The position numbers and the translations under genes were made by a program. Positions 23,961 through 36,046 of a stretch of 64,000 nt of DNA are shown here, piece by piece; the stretch's first letter is position 1; each line of letters starts with the position of its first letter. The notes under the pieces are model-generated. The model saw only the letters and a list, made by a program, of their open reading frames with translations, did not search any database and had not been told where the DNA came from. The stretch spans positions 58,616,454 through 58,680,453 of the forward strand of contig CM056742.1 in the NCBI GenBank assembly GCA_029851415.1, written 5' to 3'. This stretch comes from Eretmocerus hayati (taxonomy: Eukaryota > Arthropoda > Insecta > Hymenoptera > Aphelinidae).

Positions 23961-25747
23961 ATCGTCGTCGTGCAATGACGAGGAATACACAACCTCCCTC
24001 CCTGCCAATCTAGCATCCGGTCGATTTAGTAGCTGTCTGTTTGTTGCACGTCGTTCTCGAAAATTCAAAAATAGACAAATTTTATCATAAGATGGACGTC
24101 CATACTGACATTCTCAATGCATATTGAGATGCAGAATCTTGGGTTTTAGCTCGTCTGCTAGAGACTAGCCCCGGACCTGCACAGCCTTCCTGACATCAAA
24201 ATTTATCTTCGCATACAACTCGCATACGATTTCCCTTCTCGTTCATGCTCCACAGAACCTCAGCTCTCAACGAGGGCACAACAATTCCGACGGTTCAGTC
24301 CGAGGCTAGGATGTTAAGTTTGATGGATCTCTCCCTTGTGCAATGGCCGTCGCCAACAGAGTAGGATAAGCAGGTTCACCCCGTTCTAATGACCGTAACG
24401 ATGTGGATTCCAACTCCGGACTGTTGGGGGGTACTGGCCAGCCCTGTTTCACTGACCAGCGCTTCTCCTCCGTACGTCGCAGCGTATTCGCCCTAGAATC
24501 ACATTAGAAGAATATTGAAGAAACGCTGCTAGAAGGAATCAGCAGAATGCTTCCTCATGACAAAATGTGACGATATGTTGAACTGGAAGACACGGACATG
24601 TCATGACTAACGAATACTAATTTTCGCAACTGTGTGCGCGAAATTGTAGAAAATGAGACTTCTCTCCATTATTCACAGTGCGAGAAGTAATGCAGTTCCC
24701 GCATAGTTTTACATTCACACACTGGTAGAGAGTGCGTGAATGTAAGTTCTCGCTCTAATGAATTTTCATTCACGCACAGTTCCAAAATACCATGTCACAT
24801 CATCCCTTTGGATTCAGCCTCTCTTCGACACGTCATTTGCTCGGGCAGTGGTGCATTTGATCACACTTTCGCGCACAGTCGCAGAAAATAGTATACGCAA
24901 CACGTGCGAGAAGTTTCCGCTCACGTCGCCAACTCGCGCGAGGAGTAATATTCACGCATACTTTGAAACTTCTCGTTCTCGTTTGGCAACTTGTGCGGAA
25001 ATTGACCTTCTCGCACTTGTTCCGTAATATACTATTTCATGAGGTTTGAGAGGGAATTGTCACTTGCAAAAGAATGATATCCTGTATAGGGACGAAATAT
25101 CCTAACCTGCAATTCTCTGAGTTCATATTTCCACTCAATACATATTAGCATCTAAGGAGAGATTAGATCGATTTCTTAATAAAAATTTCATCATCAATTA
25201 TCGCGTATTATTAGATTGTCATATTCATTCCGAACGCTTCTTTCATCATATATTCCACAAATGTCTCTCACAGTTACATACATCCTCATCCCGCTCCGAA
25301 CGCTCCGAACTAGCATAATAACGAATGAATCTCCTGATGGAAACCAAAATTAATATGAGTGATTAAGACTCGAGCATCGATTTTCATCATACCCATCTTC
25401 CACTATCCTCAAATTTTCATTTTGAACATATATTTAGAGAGATTAAATAAGATTAGATGAGATTCGTTGTTCATTTTGGTCACGGGGTACTACCCCATCT
25501 GACCCGAAAGATGCATACATAAGTTTGACGAAAATTCCTCCTAGAATATCATTCATGATTAGAATCAGCATGGGTCGATGGCAGTAGAACTTTGGAAGAA
25601 TGCAACAGTTATAATTACAGAACGGAAATAACCGCAAATTGCTGTTATCACAGGGAAAAAACTTGAGAAAATTATATAATCCCATTTGATTTGATAAGGA
25701 CTCTCCACTCTGTGGCCAGTTTTTTGAGCGTACCAAAAAATTTAGGA
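23961..25747. other. Non-coding stretch with small dyad repeats
   Basis: Between 24620 and 25030 the words GCGAGAAG/CTTCTCGC and TTCACGCA/TGCGTGAA recur in both orientations (for example 24905-24916 against 24966-24977), suggesting a degenerate dyad-rich element. No gene was recognised. Confidence 0.35.
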
Positions 25748-26080
25748 GGTTGCGGACAAAACTGACCACGGATTCGGTTTCTACGTCGAAAAATAAATTA
25801 GAAACACATGTTCACGCCCGTAAAACGCTCCAACTCAAAATTTGCATTTTTTAGGGCCACCGGAGGAGCCACGGGTTCACGGATTTGATACCTTGGATTC
25901 TTCCATTTCTTGGACCAGCTAGATTTCAGGTTCTACTGCATCCAATTGACTTCCTCAAGTAGTCATTCTTGAGGAAATTACACCAGCTTTTGATTAAAAA
26001 TACTCCCGAGAGTGTAAATCAACGCGCATGCACAGGAGATGCAAATTACTGATTCAGAATTCGCTTTAGAAGTGGTTTTT
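25748..26080 (+). repeat. Dispersed repeat, second copy of a family found at 46236-46560
   Basis: The same sequence order occurs in both places. ACTGACCAC..ATTCGGTTTC (25759 and 46254) is followed by AACACATGTTCAC, GGGCCA..GA..GAGG/CC and GGGTTCACGGATTTG. Next come TACCTTGGAT, then GACCAGCTAGAT and AATTGACTT. The copy at 46 kb sits inside a large nested inverted-repeat element, so this copy is probably a fragment of the same family. Confidence 0.75.
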
Positions 26081-27240
26081 GACGCTTTTGGCCGGTTTCT
26101 ATGAGTTGGGATCAAACGAAAACACTTATATCCGATGCAAAATGACCTGTCAAACCAGTTGGAATGAGTTTCTAACGTTTACCCGAACGTATACTATGAT
26201 AAAAATCGATTTGTAATTTTCAGGAATTTCTTTCGGGGCTTAAATTCGAAGTTGTCAGTATGCGAATATCTTTCTTCTGTTTGTCGAAGTTTCAAAAATT
26301 TGTCAAAAAATTTTCGGATCGATTCGTTGGAACGCGTCAGATTGCGATTTGATAGAAAGAACATCGATTTTTACCGTTTTTAGAGGGTTTCTAGGGTGCC
26401 GTAGAAAACAGGGGCGACTTTGGGACCTGATAACCTCTGTTTTCCCCATAGTTTGGGGTTAGGAAGTGAGAAAAAATACTTCCGGGGAGATACCGAACAA
26501 GGTCCACTTCACCTTCCTTAACCACCTAGTCCCTTTTCGGCGTGAACAGCTCACCAATTTCCACAATTCTCAAAGAGGAAGAGACCTTAACGGCATATCA
26601 AAATGGCGCAAGTGATGTGAAAAAACGCGAAGGCGTGATGAGCCTGAGATGAATGAGGCCTCATTCGAATGGTTCGGAGTGCGAAGAGATCGAAATATTC
26701 CGATCAATGGTCCAATTTTAAAATGTCAAGCTCAAAAGTTTGCTGCTCAGTTGAAGATTTATTCCTTTTGTTGTACAGATTTATTGATCAATCCATTTAG
26801 GGCTATGTGATTTGTTTGGAACCCTTCTTGTCCGTTGGCAAAATCGATGTAATAAAAACTCCAATTCTTCTCAATACACTAGTGTCGATCAGGTGATCGA
26901 ATGATCAACATCAATGTTCGTTCCTGGTTGCGCTTCCTTTTCATCCATTTATACCAATTAGTTTCAAGAATATGCAAATTTTACAATTAGAACTATATTT
27001 CTGAGATTTTACCCTCGAAAAAATACAACAGTCCCGTTGACTGGAAAATCGCGGGCTCTAACTACCTTTTGACCTTGTTTCCTTGGTAAGCACTATAGAA
27101 AATTACAATTCAATGGATGAATTTCCTTATTTCACAATTGTCTCGTGTTAAGATGAATTCCCTTATTTCACAATTGTCTTATGTATGTGAGTGGAAAGAA
27201 GAAAACCTGTGATTATAATGTAATTGGATTCTGTTGTTCA
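26081..27240. other. Non-coding stretch
   Basis: A duplicated phrase TTCCTTATTTCACAATTGTCT occurs at about 27121 and again at about 27159. Otherwise nothing was recognised. Confidence 0.4.
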
Positions 27241-27291
27241 GATTTTCCCTGATGAGGGGTGTTATGTACGCACCCGAAACGTCGGAAATTC
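27241..27291 (+). ncRNA. Hammerhead-ribozyme-like motif (Penelope-type minimal form)
   Basis: The core CTGATGA (27249-27255) is followed by a stem-loop GGGTG..loop..CACCC (27257-27275), then GAAAC (27276-27280) and GTC (27281-27283). The flanks TTTCC (27244-27248) and GGAAA (27284-27288) pair to close stem I. This is the order of a type I hammerhead with a minimal stem III, the form described in the terminal repeats of Penelope-like retroelements. The one irregularity is an extra G at the base of stem II. No reverse transcriptase ORF is nearby, so it would be an isolated remnant or a small non-autonomous element. Confidence 0.6.
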
Positions 27292-28112
27292 AAAGAAGTT
27301 GTGACGGCCGAGTCATTCCGTCTTCCTCTCTCCCTGGACCGAATATTGTACTAATAATATTTTATGTTATAGCCCAAGCGCGTGAAGAGTTGCTGCATAG
27401 TAAACGCAGGTAAGAGGGAGAGAGACAGAGAGATGGCACCGTAGTAGGGCCCGCGCGCCCCATATTTTGAGCCGTCCCTGGCGCAAGCCAATGCTGCTCC
27501 GGCCAGCAGCCTTTTACTATACATTCCGTCGTGACGTTTCGGAGCGCTCGCACGCGCCTATCGAGCTTATTATCGTGCGCGTTGTCCACGCCGCCCGGAG
27601 CCCGTCCTTGGCATCATTTAGCCGGGGCTCCGGTGCGTGCATTTCATATAACCTGTGCTGTGGTCTATGACCAAAATCATTATCGTCTGGGACAATTGCG
27701 AGCTGCCTGATCGTCGTGAGCTGCGAGGGCCGGTGCCCGATTCGAGGTCGAGTGACCAACCTGCGTCAAGGCCATTGATATTTGTAAGTGCCTCTCGCAA
27801 ATCTCTCTCTCCTCTTTCTGGGCTTGTAGATTGTATTTTTCCCTGAATGCGCCCTCAATAATCGTGCGTGGGCTAGATTTATTCTAACGGTCAGCGGACC
27901 ATTTGTAAATAGTTTTCTTTGAATAAATGCCCTTTCATTCTTAATTTTAATCGAGCGTGTACTCATTCAGTGCTCCCCTCTCCTGAGTTCTTGAACAATT
28001 ACAGCAATAGCTCACTCCCTGAGCTTCTCAAATAAAAGCAGGCCCTGCCTGCACGTGACGAGTCCACCAAATCCGTCACAAAGTTTGGCAATACTTTGGC
28101 AGTAAAGTCCGA
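27292..28112. other. Intergenic stretch before the Tigger remnant
   Basis: A moderately GC-rich patch spans 27390-27790, with short open frames on both strands that I do not recognise. Confidence 0.4.
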
Positions 28113-28826
28113 ATGTATCGAGAAAAATCGGAGTTTTTATTACATCCATTTGGGGCTAGTTATAACATTGTTCTAGGCACAATATCAGACGAGGCTAATA
28201 GTGTGGATTCTGCAACTATCGACGAGTGGTTAGAATATGAATGGAAAGAGTTGCGAAAGAAATACAGAAAAGAAGATGTGTGGAATATTGACGAGTGTGC
28301 TTTGTTTTTCAATCTCATGCCTGATAAGACATTTCGTCTGCGAGGAGGAACATGCACCGGTGGCAAGCTCCCGAAAGAACGCGTTACCATATTGGTTGGA
28401 GCCAATTCAACAGAAACCGAGAAAAGGCAACTCTTCGTAATTGGAGAATCTCCACGATGCTTCAAGAATGTTGAAAAACTGTCTGTGAAAGATGATGCGA
28501 ATAAAACAACGAGGATGACCTGTTCGCTGTTCGAAGCAGAAATTCGAAAATGGAACGCAAATCTCAGACGGCAAAACCGGAAAATTTTGGTTCTGGTGGA
28601 TAACTGTTCAGCTCACTGTTGGATTCACGGGCTCACTAACATCGAATTGGTTTCTCTTCCACCCCAAGTAACATCTGTCCTACAGCCTATGAATCGACGC
28701 GCGATTAGGAGCTTCCAGTCACATTATAGAAGAGAATTATTCCTGAAATTCATCGATGATCGTGCAAGAGGCATCACTGCTTTAAAAAAAATTTATGCGC
28801 GTAGAGCTACGCGTGCAGGAAGGTGA
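28113..28826 (+). pseudogene. pogo/Tigger-type transposase (DDE_1), partial
   Basis: The 237-codon frame matches the catalytic core of pogo/Tigger (CENP-B/jerky-related) transposases. It has a segment leading into WNIDECALFF (first catalytic D), a KERVTILVGAN strand, the helical TRMTCSLFEAEIRKW segment, then LVDNCSAH (second D), and VTSVLQPMNRR, where the family normally has the third acidic residue at the N. After HYRRELFLKF the frame diverges from the family, and the C-terminal third is missing. The N-terminal CENP-B-type DNA-binding domains are also absent. The N substitution and both truncations indicate an inactive remnant. The frame beginning at 28795 is a shifted continuation without recognisable homology. 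Confidence 0.85.
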
Positions 28827-29025
28827 AACCGGTCGCAAAACACCCTTCGACAGCATTATTCAGCAGGTATTTCCTTGTGCAAGAAGTGATGATGAAGATA
28901 TTGAGATAGGTTCCAAATTTGGTCCATGTAGGATATTGGAAAAGGGAAGTACTCATTCTCAGAAAGATTTCGTGTATTCATAACCAAACTTGTAAATAAT
29001 AATTATAATGACATTAGAATATATA

Positions 29026-29816
29026 CAAGCAACCTCCGCTATTCGCGGTCCCGGTATTCGCGGGACTAGCTCATTCGTGGTTTCACAAATGCGGCGCTCC
29101 CCAGTATTCGCGGCGTCCTGACTCACTTATTCGCGGTTTGGATCTGGATTCTTGAGCTTACTCAGCTCATTAAAGATGAATTCTTGTTGGACTACATTCA
29201 AATATGTCATTCCGAAACAACTCCGTGATCTAAATGTTCAGGATATTGGTATTGTAATCGTCTTCTAAGCTTGATTAATCGGTCACCTCACAAAATTATT
29301 CGTGTACCTGTATACCATCTGAATTCTGATTTTGGTGACGAACTCAGGAAGATTGCATTTTTGTCAATGAGAAAACGTGACTCCAAGTTGTGAGCTCTTC
29401 AGAGGAACTGAGAATGCTTAATATCCTCGGTCCTGAGGAGAAAATGGCGCAGTATTTAGACTTTCCATGGCCACTCAGTAGGGATTGTGCAGGGACTATG
29501 TTCGTTGATTTCGCCTGTCAAAAGTGACAGAGTTCATCATCCAAACGCTAATGACTGATTCTTCAACAGATATTGGCAAGTGAGAGAATTACAGGAATCC
29601 CTCAATCGTATGATGATGTTACTCCGTATCGTCCTTGAATGAAGTCAGTTTGATAGAATTTTCATATGAATTGATAATTTCAAGATGAGGTTCGCCATTT
29701 TTAGTCGCTTTCTGATCATCATGTATGCGTAACTCCCCTTTGCCCATGGGCACACGGTCCCGGTTTTCGCGGCATTTTCTTCAAACGCATCAACCACGAA
29801 TAGCGGGGGTTGCCTG
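29026..29816. mobile_element. Non-autonomous pogo-type element with TA target duplication
   Basis: The left end CAAGCAACCTCCGCTATTCG matches the reverse complement of the right end (CAGGCAACCCCCGCTATTCG). Both are flanked by TA (29024-29025 and 29817-29818), the duplication expected for the Tc1/mariner-pogo group. The motif TATTCGCGG is repeated several times near the left end (29033, 29050, 29106, 29128). The 791-bp interior has no transposase frame. Termini of this pattern are typical of Tigger-like elements, which fits the transposase remnant just upstream, though a direct link is an inference. Confidence 0.8.
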
Positions 29817-29837
29817 TATCACATAATTCCCTTGAAA

Positions 29838-30010
29838 ATGCTTGTCAGGAATTCTCCAAGATTATTGATTAACATGCTGAAACCAAGTATTCCAGTACGC
29901 CCCTATTACTGCACGCGAGAACATGTTCATGGTGTAGAAATACTCGTATTGGGAAAAGTCAATGCCCGTCCCCTCGGAAATCTCTTGCTTTTTCATTAGT
30001 TTTTCTATAC
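29838..30010. other. Short intergenic gap
   Basis: Nothing was recognised between the pogo-type element and the hairpin that follows. Confidence 0.4.
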
Positions 30011-30133
30011 TGGAAATTGTTGTCCATGGGCATGAAGATCCAGATTATCAGCTATCTTGTGTAAGTCACGCGTGGACGTTGTGCAAGATAACGAGTGATC
30101 TGAACTTTCAAACTGATGGACAACAATTCCATG
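30011..30133. repeat. Imperfect palindrome, arms about 55 bp
   Basis: GGAAATTGTTGTCCAT at 30011 pairs with ATGGACAACAATTCC ending at 30131. The arms continue through GATCCAGATTATC / GAT..CTGAAC and AGCTATCTTGTG / CAAGATAACG to a loop near 30065-30080. Transcribed from either strand it would form a long imperfect hairpin. A tiny foldback element or a hairpin-RNA source are both possible. Confidence 0.65.
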
Positions 30134-30318
30134 ATAATAATAATTTTCGTTAATAATTCTCGTCATAACTATGATAATGTGAAGAATCATGATGATAATG
30201 CCCGTTTTTCCATAACAGAAAAAATGAAGAACTGAGAGATATGTGGGAAGACACCAGCAACTCTTAGCCTCTCAGGGGCCCGCAGCTCATGACAAATATC
30301 TCGTCTAGTGATGTATCA

Positions 30319-30392
30319 GTGAGAGTAGCTCAGTCGGTAAAGCGCTCACATAGCAACCCGTAGGGCCCGGGTTCGATCACAAATTGACGGTT
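30319..30392 (+). ncRNA. tRNA-like sequence, probably a tRNA-derived SINE head or tRNA pseudogene
   Basis: TAGCTCAGTCGG (30326-30337) fits the RNA polymerase III A box of a tRNA D arm, and GGTTCGATCAC (30370-30380) fits the B box/T arm. The spacing is right for a tRNA without an intron. The anticodon arm (CACATAGCAACCCG) does not fold cleanly, the T stem lacks its 3' pairing, and a T8 run follows at about 30391-30398, which would terminate polymerase III. This suggests a SINE-type transcription unit or a decayed tRNA. Confidence 0.6.
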
Positions 30393-30398
30393 TTTTTT

Positions 30399-31518
30399 CA
30401 CTTTTCATAGAAAGGTAAATTGTTTTTGTTTTTATTTTTTTTCAATTTTCCATCGTTTAGCCGTATTTGTTGGAAATGATTTCTTCGACTACGTTGAATG
30501 TTTGGCTTCTTCCGCAAAATTGTGGATCGTTTTACACGCTGAAGATTCCGTATGGAGTTAAGGCAAGAGTGGATGAGTTCGTGTGATTACTAGACAATAT
30601 GATTGTAAATCTCAATTGATGTGCATGATGACACGACTTTCTTTGTTTAAAAGATCAGAGCTTTACGATAGTTCTATGATGTTATGAACCGACTCAATAT
30701 CCGTGTTGGTCTTACAATTGGATAATTGTTACTTCTGCTCGTGATCAAATTGAACCATGGGCGGGCATATCAAGGTTTATCATTCCTCAATTGTTTGTGC
30801 TGCTCTTAGCTAATATTAGTTCATGATAATTCATAGCGATAGAGAGAAGCAATGATGGGCCCCAGGAATCATCAAATTATCATTCAACAAACCTTCTATT
30901 TGATCGATGCACTACAATATGTATAGTCATGAATGATGGCTTGTTCTCTGTATAAAATTTTAGGAACGATCGTAGGCATGAAGATAGAAATACATGAAGT
31001 GGCTCTGATAGGCGAACAATCCTTCGTTTTTTGACTACAATTCGTGAGCGGTGAGGATTGTTGACCTGATTTTTCTCAGATCAAGTACGCAACGTAAATA
31101 TTCTAATTACTCACTGTGATCTAATAAATTTCTCGTATGAAAACTATTGTGGAGTTCGCTTGAAGAATCCGGTCCTTATTAACGTGTAAAGCCACTACTG
31201 AGAAGATCGATTGTTTGGGCAAATCATGAACTAATATTACTCGATGGAAACCAAGCGGGAAGGTGGCAGCTATATTCCATCTGGATGGGACGAAGACGAG
31301 GTTGTTAGTGTTATGTGAGGTGGTTTGTTGTTAGTACAGAAGCATTATAGTTGATCAGTGCTTGAACATGGAACTATTTGATGATTAGGACAAATACGCC
31401 TTGGGCGCTCAGAATGAGAGGAGTATAAGTGATTATCAGATCGGATCGAGAAATGAAAAATAACACATAATCTGTTATGATACACACACCACGCAAACGC
31501 TTGCACAAGGCGACTCAC
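30399..31518. other. Non-coding stretch
   Basis: No gene or structured repeat was recognised between the tRNA-like sequence and the CA microsatellite. Confidence 0.4.
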
Positions 31519-31547
31519 TGACACACACACACACACACGCGCGCGCT
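31519..31547. repeat. (CA)n(CG)n microsatellite
   Basis: A run of alternating AC followed by GCGCGCGC, a potential Z-DNA-forming tract. Confidence 0.9.
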
Positions 31548-31926
31548 ATTATAGTTTTTCATCTTGAATGATTTTTTTCTCTGTTATTCTAGGGTAAAAC
31601 TGTACAGAGTAAATACTTGAAGTTCTTGACATATTTTCAAGTAGTTTTTGAACGATAACGAGGCTGAGAAGCGTCGAAATTCTACCAAGGTAATTGATAT
31701 AGATAGAGAGCAACATGCGATACTCAGAACGACGGCCCCATGAGATCTGATTCAAAAATAACAATCTCTTTTTTACGAGATGTAAACACGGCGTGTTATG
31801 ATAATTCTCGGAAGTGAGTCATATCGAAGCTTGTTTAAAGTATGGAGCAAGTACAGAATTATATCGAATGGATGAATATCGAATTCGAACCGCTGAACGC
31901 AAATGAACATTGTTGAAATGAAATTC

Positions 31927-34794
31927 TCACTGGCAACTAACTTCCAGCAATTTTATATCTTTCTCTCCTTGTGAACCATTGCGCTTCCTCTTTTTCTGCT
32001 TCTTCCCGTCTCTTGCGTCATTATTCACCCATTTCAGTTTATAGAATATGTTAACTCTAATAAAGAAAGAAATCATGAATTCACGATGAGCTCGACACGA
32101 CTCGTCCACTTGGAAAAATTGAAGCCTCTTTGCACCGACGCTACTCTGGATCTTACTAAACAAAAATTGCGCGATCCCATTTTCTGCAATAGACGGAAAA
32201 AATTTTTTGTCGAAAACAGCAAGTGCTACTCGAATTACATGAACAAACTCTTCACTTGGGACGCGTAGTCGACCAAAGTCTCCCTCGGCTTTAGATGACT
32301 TATAGGCTTTCAGAAAAATAAGCATGTCATCATTTTCTTGAAAAGACTTATCTTCGCGACTTGTAAAAGACTCACAAACCTCACACTCGAATTTAGAGCA
32401 ACATTTCGTACTTATATATCCCGCTACGTACTTAGTGGCGGCATCAGTAATTGTAAAAGCATCGTTCAGACGATCAATTATGCTATCAAGACGATCTGAA
32501 TGATCGGGTAAACTTGAACTTCTCGATAGCGATGGATCTGAACGTGACTGATCTTCCAGAGAGTATTTGTCTTTTTCTGTACATTCATGGAGGCTCTCAA
32601 CTCCTCGTGAGCTGAACTCCCCTTCGGAACACGTTTCAGTATCTGATCCAGTGCTATCGAGATCTCCAAGAACTGAGCTCTCTATCAACTGTTGAATCTC
32701 GTCAGGGGCATCAATCTCAGGATTATCCGGAGAACCTTCATTATTTTCGACTTGATACTCCCCACGCTCATCGGAATCGGAAGGACTATCTTGCACATCT
32801 TCGGGCATTGCTAGAAGAGCGACTGTACCGTCTGGTTGTTAATTACCTGAAAATGATGACGAAATAAGATTGGCAGTAATTGCGTACTGTAGATTACGCC
32901 TCACTTGCATAGCCGTTGGATTAGGGTTATCGCCGGTACGCCCTCGCAAAACTGCAAATAAGTCTTCTAGAGGATGTTGTTGTGATCGAGATGTTGATAA
33001 GAATTTTCCACCAGCTGCTTTCATATCTTTCCACTGCAAAATAATACTTTCAACTGTCGAATAGAAACCCTCGATGAATGGTGGCTGCTTATCAAGATCC
33101 TTGCAATGCCATCCTTTGATGAATTCTAAGCTATCGGTTAGAGTCTCAAGAATTCAAAGATTACGATCGGAGAATGGTCGTCGAAGTGGATTTGGGTCAT
33201 TAGGGTGACGGCTATTGAGACAATCAAAGAGGTTATTGATCTCTTTCAAAAAATTGGTGGTTGATACACAGTGCGGATCCTTCAATTCTGAAGATAGGAA
33301 CCCTGCAAGCAGTTCCGATGAGATAGAATTGCTGAAAATCTGCGTTGCTAAACTAACATTCATCTTTTGCCAATTATCTGGATCCAAATGAGCATCTGTC
33401 AATTTCGGTGCTGCTTTACAAGGCTTCCATCTTTCTAATTCCCTCAACTCTCGGAGTGAACCCCAGGAAACACGATTCTCTCGCTCCCAGAAGTCATGGG
33501 CACGCACATTATTTCTCAAGCATTTTATCAAATGAGGAACATCATAATTGAAGAAAATCTTACGATTGAATCTTTCAATGTAAGGTTTTTCTTTCGTTAT
33601 ACCCAATAGGTTGACAGCTCTCTCATGCGGAGATCCCAGGTCGCAAACCATCGATTTTGTAATGGAACCAGCTTCTTCTACATAATCTAGTACGTCTGGA
33701 ATGATTTTATTCAAATTGTCCCCCGAGACATCATTACGAGATAAATAATACGCGACTGGTTGACGCCGATTTTTTTGACGACCGACTAACTGAAAAACGA
33801 GAACATGATTGGCTTTTTTACCACATCGACCGTGCTCTCTGAGATCTTCGACCCCTTCCACAATGTCTTTCTTGGGATTATATTCTAACCATTCTTTGAA
33901 ACTCATTGCATCCCACATTAACACGCATTCACGAGCGCGACGAGACATGCCACTCGTTCTCATTTTCATAACTTCTAACAATTTACGCCCTTTTCCGGGA
34001 CATAGATCTAACTCATTCACCCATTGTCTTATTAGAGTTATACACGCCAATTTCAATTTTCTCTGTTCGCGGAGCCAGCGATAAGCTTTTGGAGATTTGT
34101 AGAATAGAGAGATGCAAAATTGTTTTTCATTCTCTTCCCACTTTCTCAACTTAACATAATTTAACTGCATTTCAAGAAATTCTCGGGCCTCCCTTTCTAA
34201 TTGTTCGCATTGGTTTCTAAATTTCACCGCCTCTTTACATTTTTCATCTCGTATTTTATCTTTCAATTTGAGGCGAGCAATTACTTTATCTTTATTTTTA
34301 ATCTTCTTCCTAAGAATTTTGGCGTCCCTATTCCTCCCATATTCCTTTATCCTCTCAATCTTCACCAAATATTCAATCCTACCAGCATATACTTTATTCT
34401 GTTTCAACGCTTTCTTACAAGCTAAGTCTTTTTCGTTTAGCTGTTTCTTCAATGACTCTACTTCATCCTTATATCTCTTCAATTCGTCACTTCCAGAATT
34501 CATTGGCGAGCAATTTGTCGACTCATTGTCGATAGAGTCTACACTCACGTTAATTTGAGGATCAACATCATGCGGCATTGAAGAACAAGCGCCACGAGTG
34601 GAATTATTATCTAAGTCAATAATTGGAGGCTCACTTTGTACTAGGGCAGGAGAGTCGATATTCATGCGTGCTCGTCTACCGTTATCGTCAGTCAAACCAA
34701 AAAGGTAAGGGTACGTCACATTTTCGACTAGACAAGGAGTGTTGATTACTTCCTGGACGAGTGGCGTTGGATTACCCGTATAATCTAAGGGCAA
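31927..34794 (-). pseudogene. P-element/THAP9-like transposase, nearly full-length with two in-frame stops
   Basis: One reading frame of 956 codons runs the whole length, interrupted only by stops at 33154-33156 and 32839-32841. The N-terminal third is acidic and then coiled-coil (about residues 100-220, very rich in K, E and R). The catalytic part contains LMWDAMSFKEWL (first D), VCDLGSPHERAV (second D) and NYDVPHLIKCLRNNV, all hallmarks of P-element transposases. The distal part has the conserved SQQHPLEDLFAVLRGRTG segment and YVAGYISTKC. The THAP DNA-binding zinc finger is not seen in this frame, and an upstream exon could be missing or unrecognised. The C-terminal tail is strongly basic (KKQKKRKRNG). 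With only two stops, this copy is young or the stops are recent. I saw no terminal inverted repeats. Confidence 0.85.
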
Positions 34795-36046
34795 AGCATC
34801 ATTTCTTGATCTATTCTGCCTTTATCTCCTTTGCGCACAAATTGTTTCTCGTCGAATTGCGCAGAACAGAGACGATGATTTTCCATTTGTAATCCATTAA
34901 GTCCTTGCAGCTGCGTATTCCTAGAGAGCAAACACCACTGGATTCGTCTGCAAGGAAGAGAGTCCCAGAACTACTCAAATTCAAGAGAAAATTGGAGTGT
35001 TCGATTAATTGTGCGGTTCGATGCAGGAAAAACACCTTCATGTTCATTTAGAACAAATGAGTAATTTATTGCAACTAAAATTGTACAAGTCCGAGGTAGG
35101 ATTGTGTGTCATGTCCGCGCCGTGCCCGATCCACGCAGAGACTAACTAAAAACGGAGCAAATCGGAGCTGGGCAGTCGGCTCAGGCCGTACTATGGTGTT
35201 GTATACTATCCTTTTGACTAACGTTAGGCGGATGTAATGGTTTGAGTGTAATCGCGTACAATATATGAACGGTGTGTACATCAACATGGAGGGCATTGAT
35301 AATACTACCGTAGTGCTATTTTCTCACGCGAGATAATTGAATTATTAAGAGAATTGAAAGAATTGGAAATTATAATAATAATTTGAAGACTTATTGGATT
35401 TCTCGTCCAGAGAATAGAAAATATTGCATTTGAATAGTAATGACTCAGTTCGGAATCTTAAGAATCGCCTTTCACGTTTGCCTTAAAAATATGGCTCGGA
35501 ATACACGACTCAGTTGCACATCTCCTCAGAGATGATGTTCAAAAGTATCAATCAAAGAATGAACACATACATTGGAATGCATACAGTGAATACTATACTA
35601 TGGTATTAATACTATTGCCATGATAATATATTCAAGGAAAAATATCAATTATACATTGATGAATCTCAAGAACGAGATGATGACCTGAAATTTTCCTTCC
35701 AAAAACCATAGAAAGTTTAACTTACGGTCAAATCATGATAAGAATGATTTACAATTCATAAAAGTGTATTTTTTCTCATCAATTGGTCCATTTTCTCACC
35801 ATTTTCTCAATTAAATGGACGAAAACGTGCGAAAGCTGCGGGACGACCCATCGAAAAATTGCTGGGAATTTTCGCCAGAGTTCAACGAGGAGGCAGGTAA
35901 TTACCGCTACATGACATTACGTGACCTTATAATTCACAACGAGGGCAATAAGTTACCCACATATTTTCAGCGATTTTTCATCGCTCTGAATCTCTGATTA
36001 TCTACTTCACTTACGCGCACACATACGTTTATATATATATGTCGTA
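34795..36046. other. Intergenic stretch upstream of the P-like transposase
   Basis: An open minus-strand frame of 78 codons (35047-34811) lies just upstream of the transposase in a different frame. It could hold an N-terminal exon, but I do not recognise a THAP finger in it. A 60-codon plus-strand frame at 35815-35997 is unrecognised. Confidence 0.4.

Noticed and set aside
32836..32862. Tiny intron removing the stop at 32839-32841 in the P-like transposase
   Set aside because: The only GT-AG pair spanning the stop is about 24 bp apart, too short for splicing in animals.
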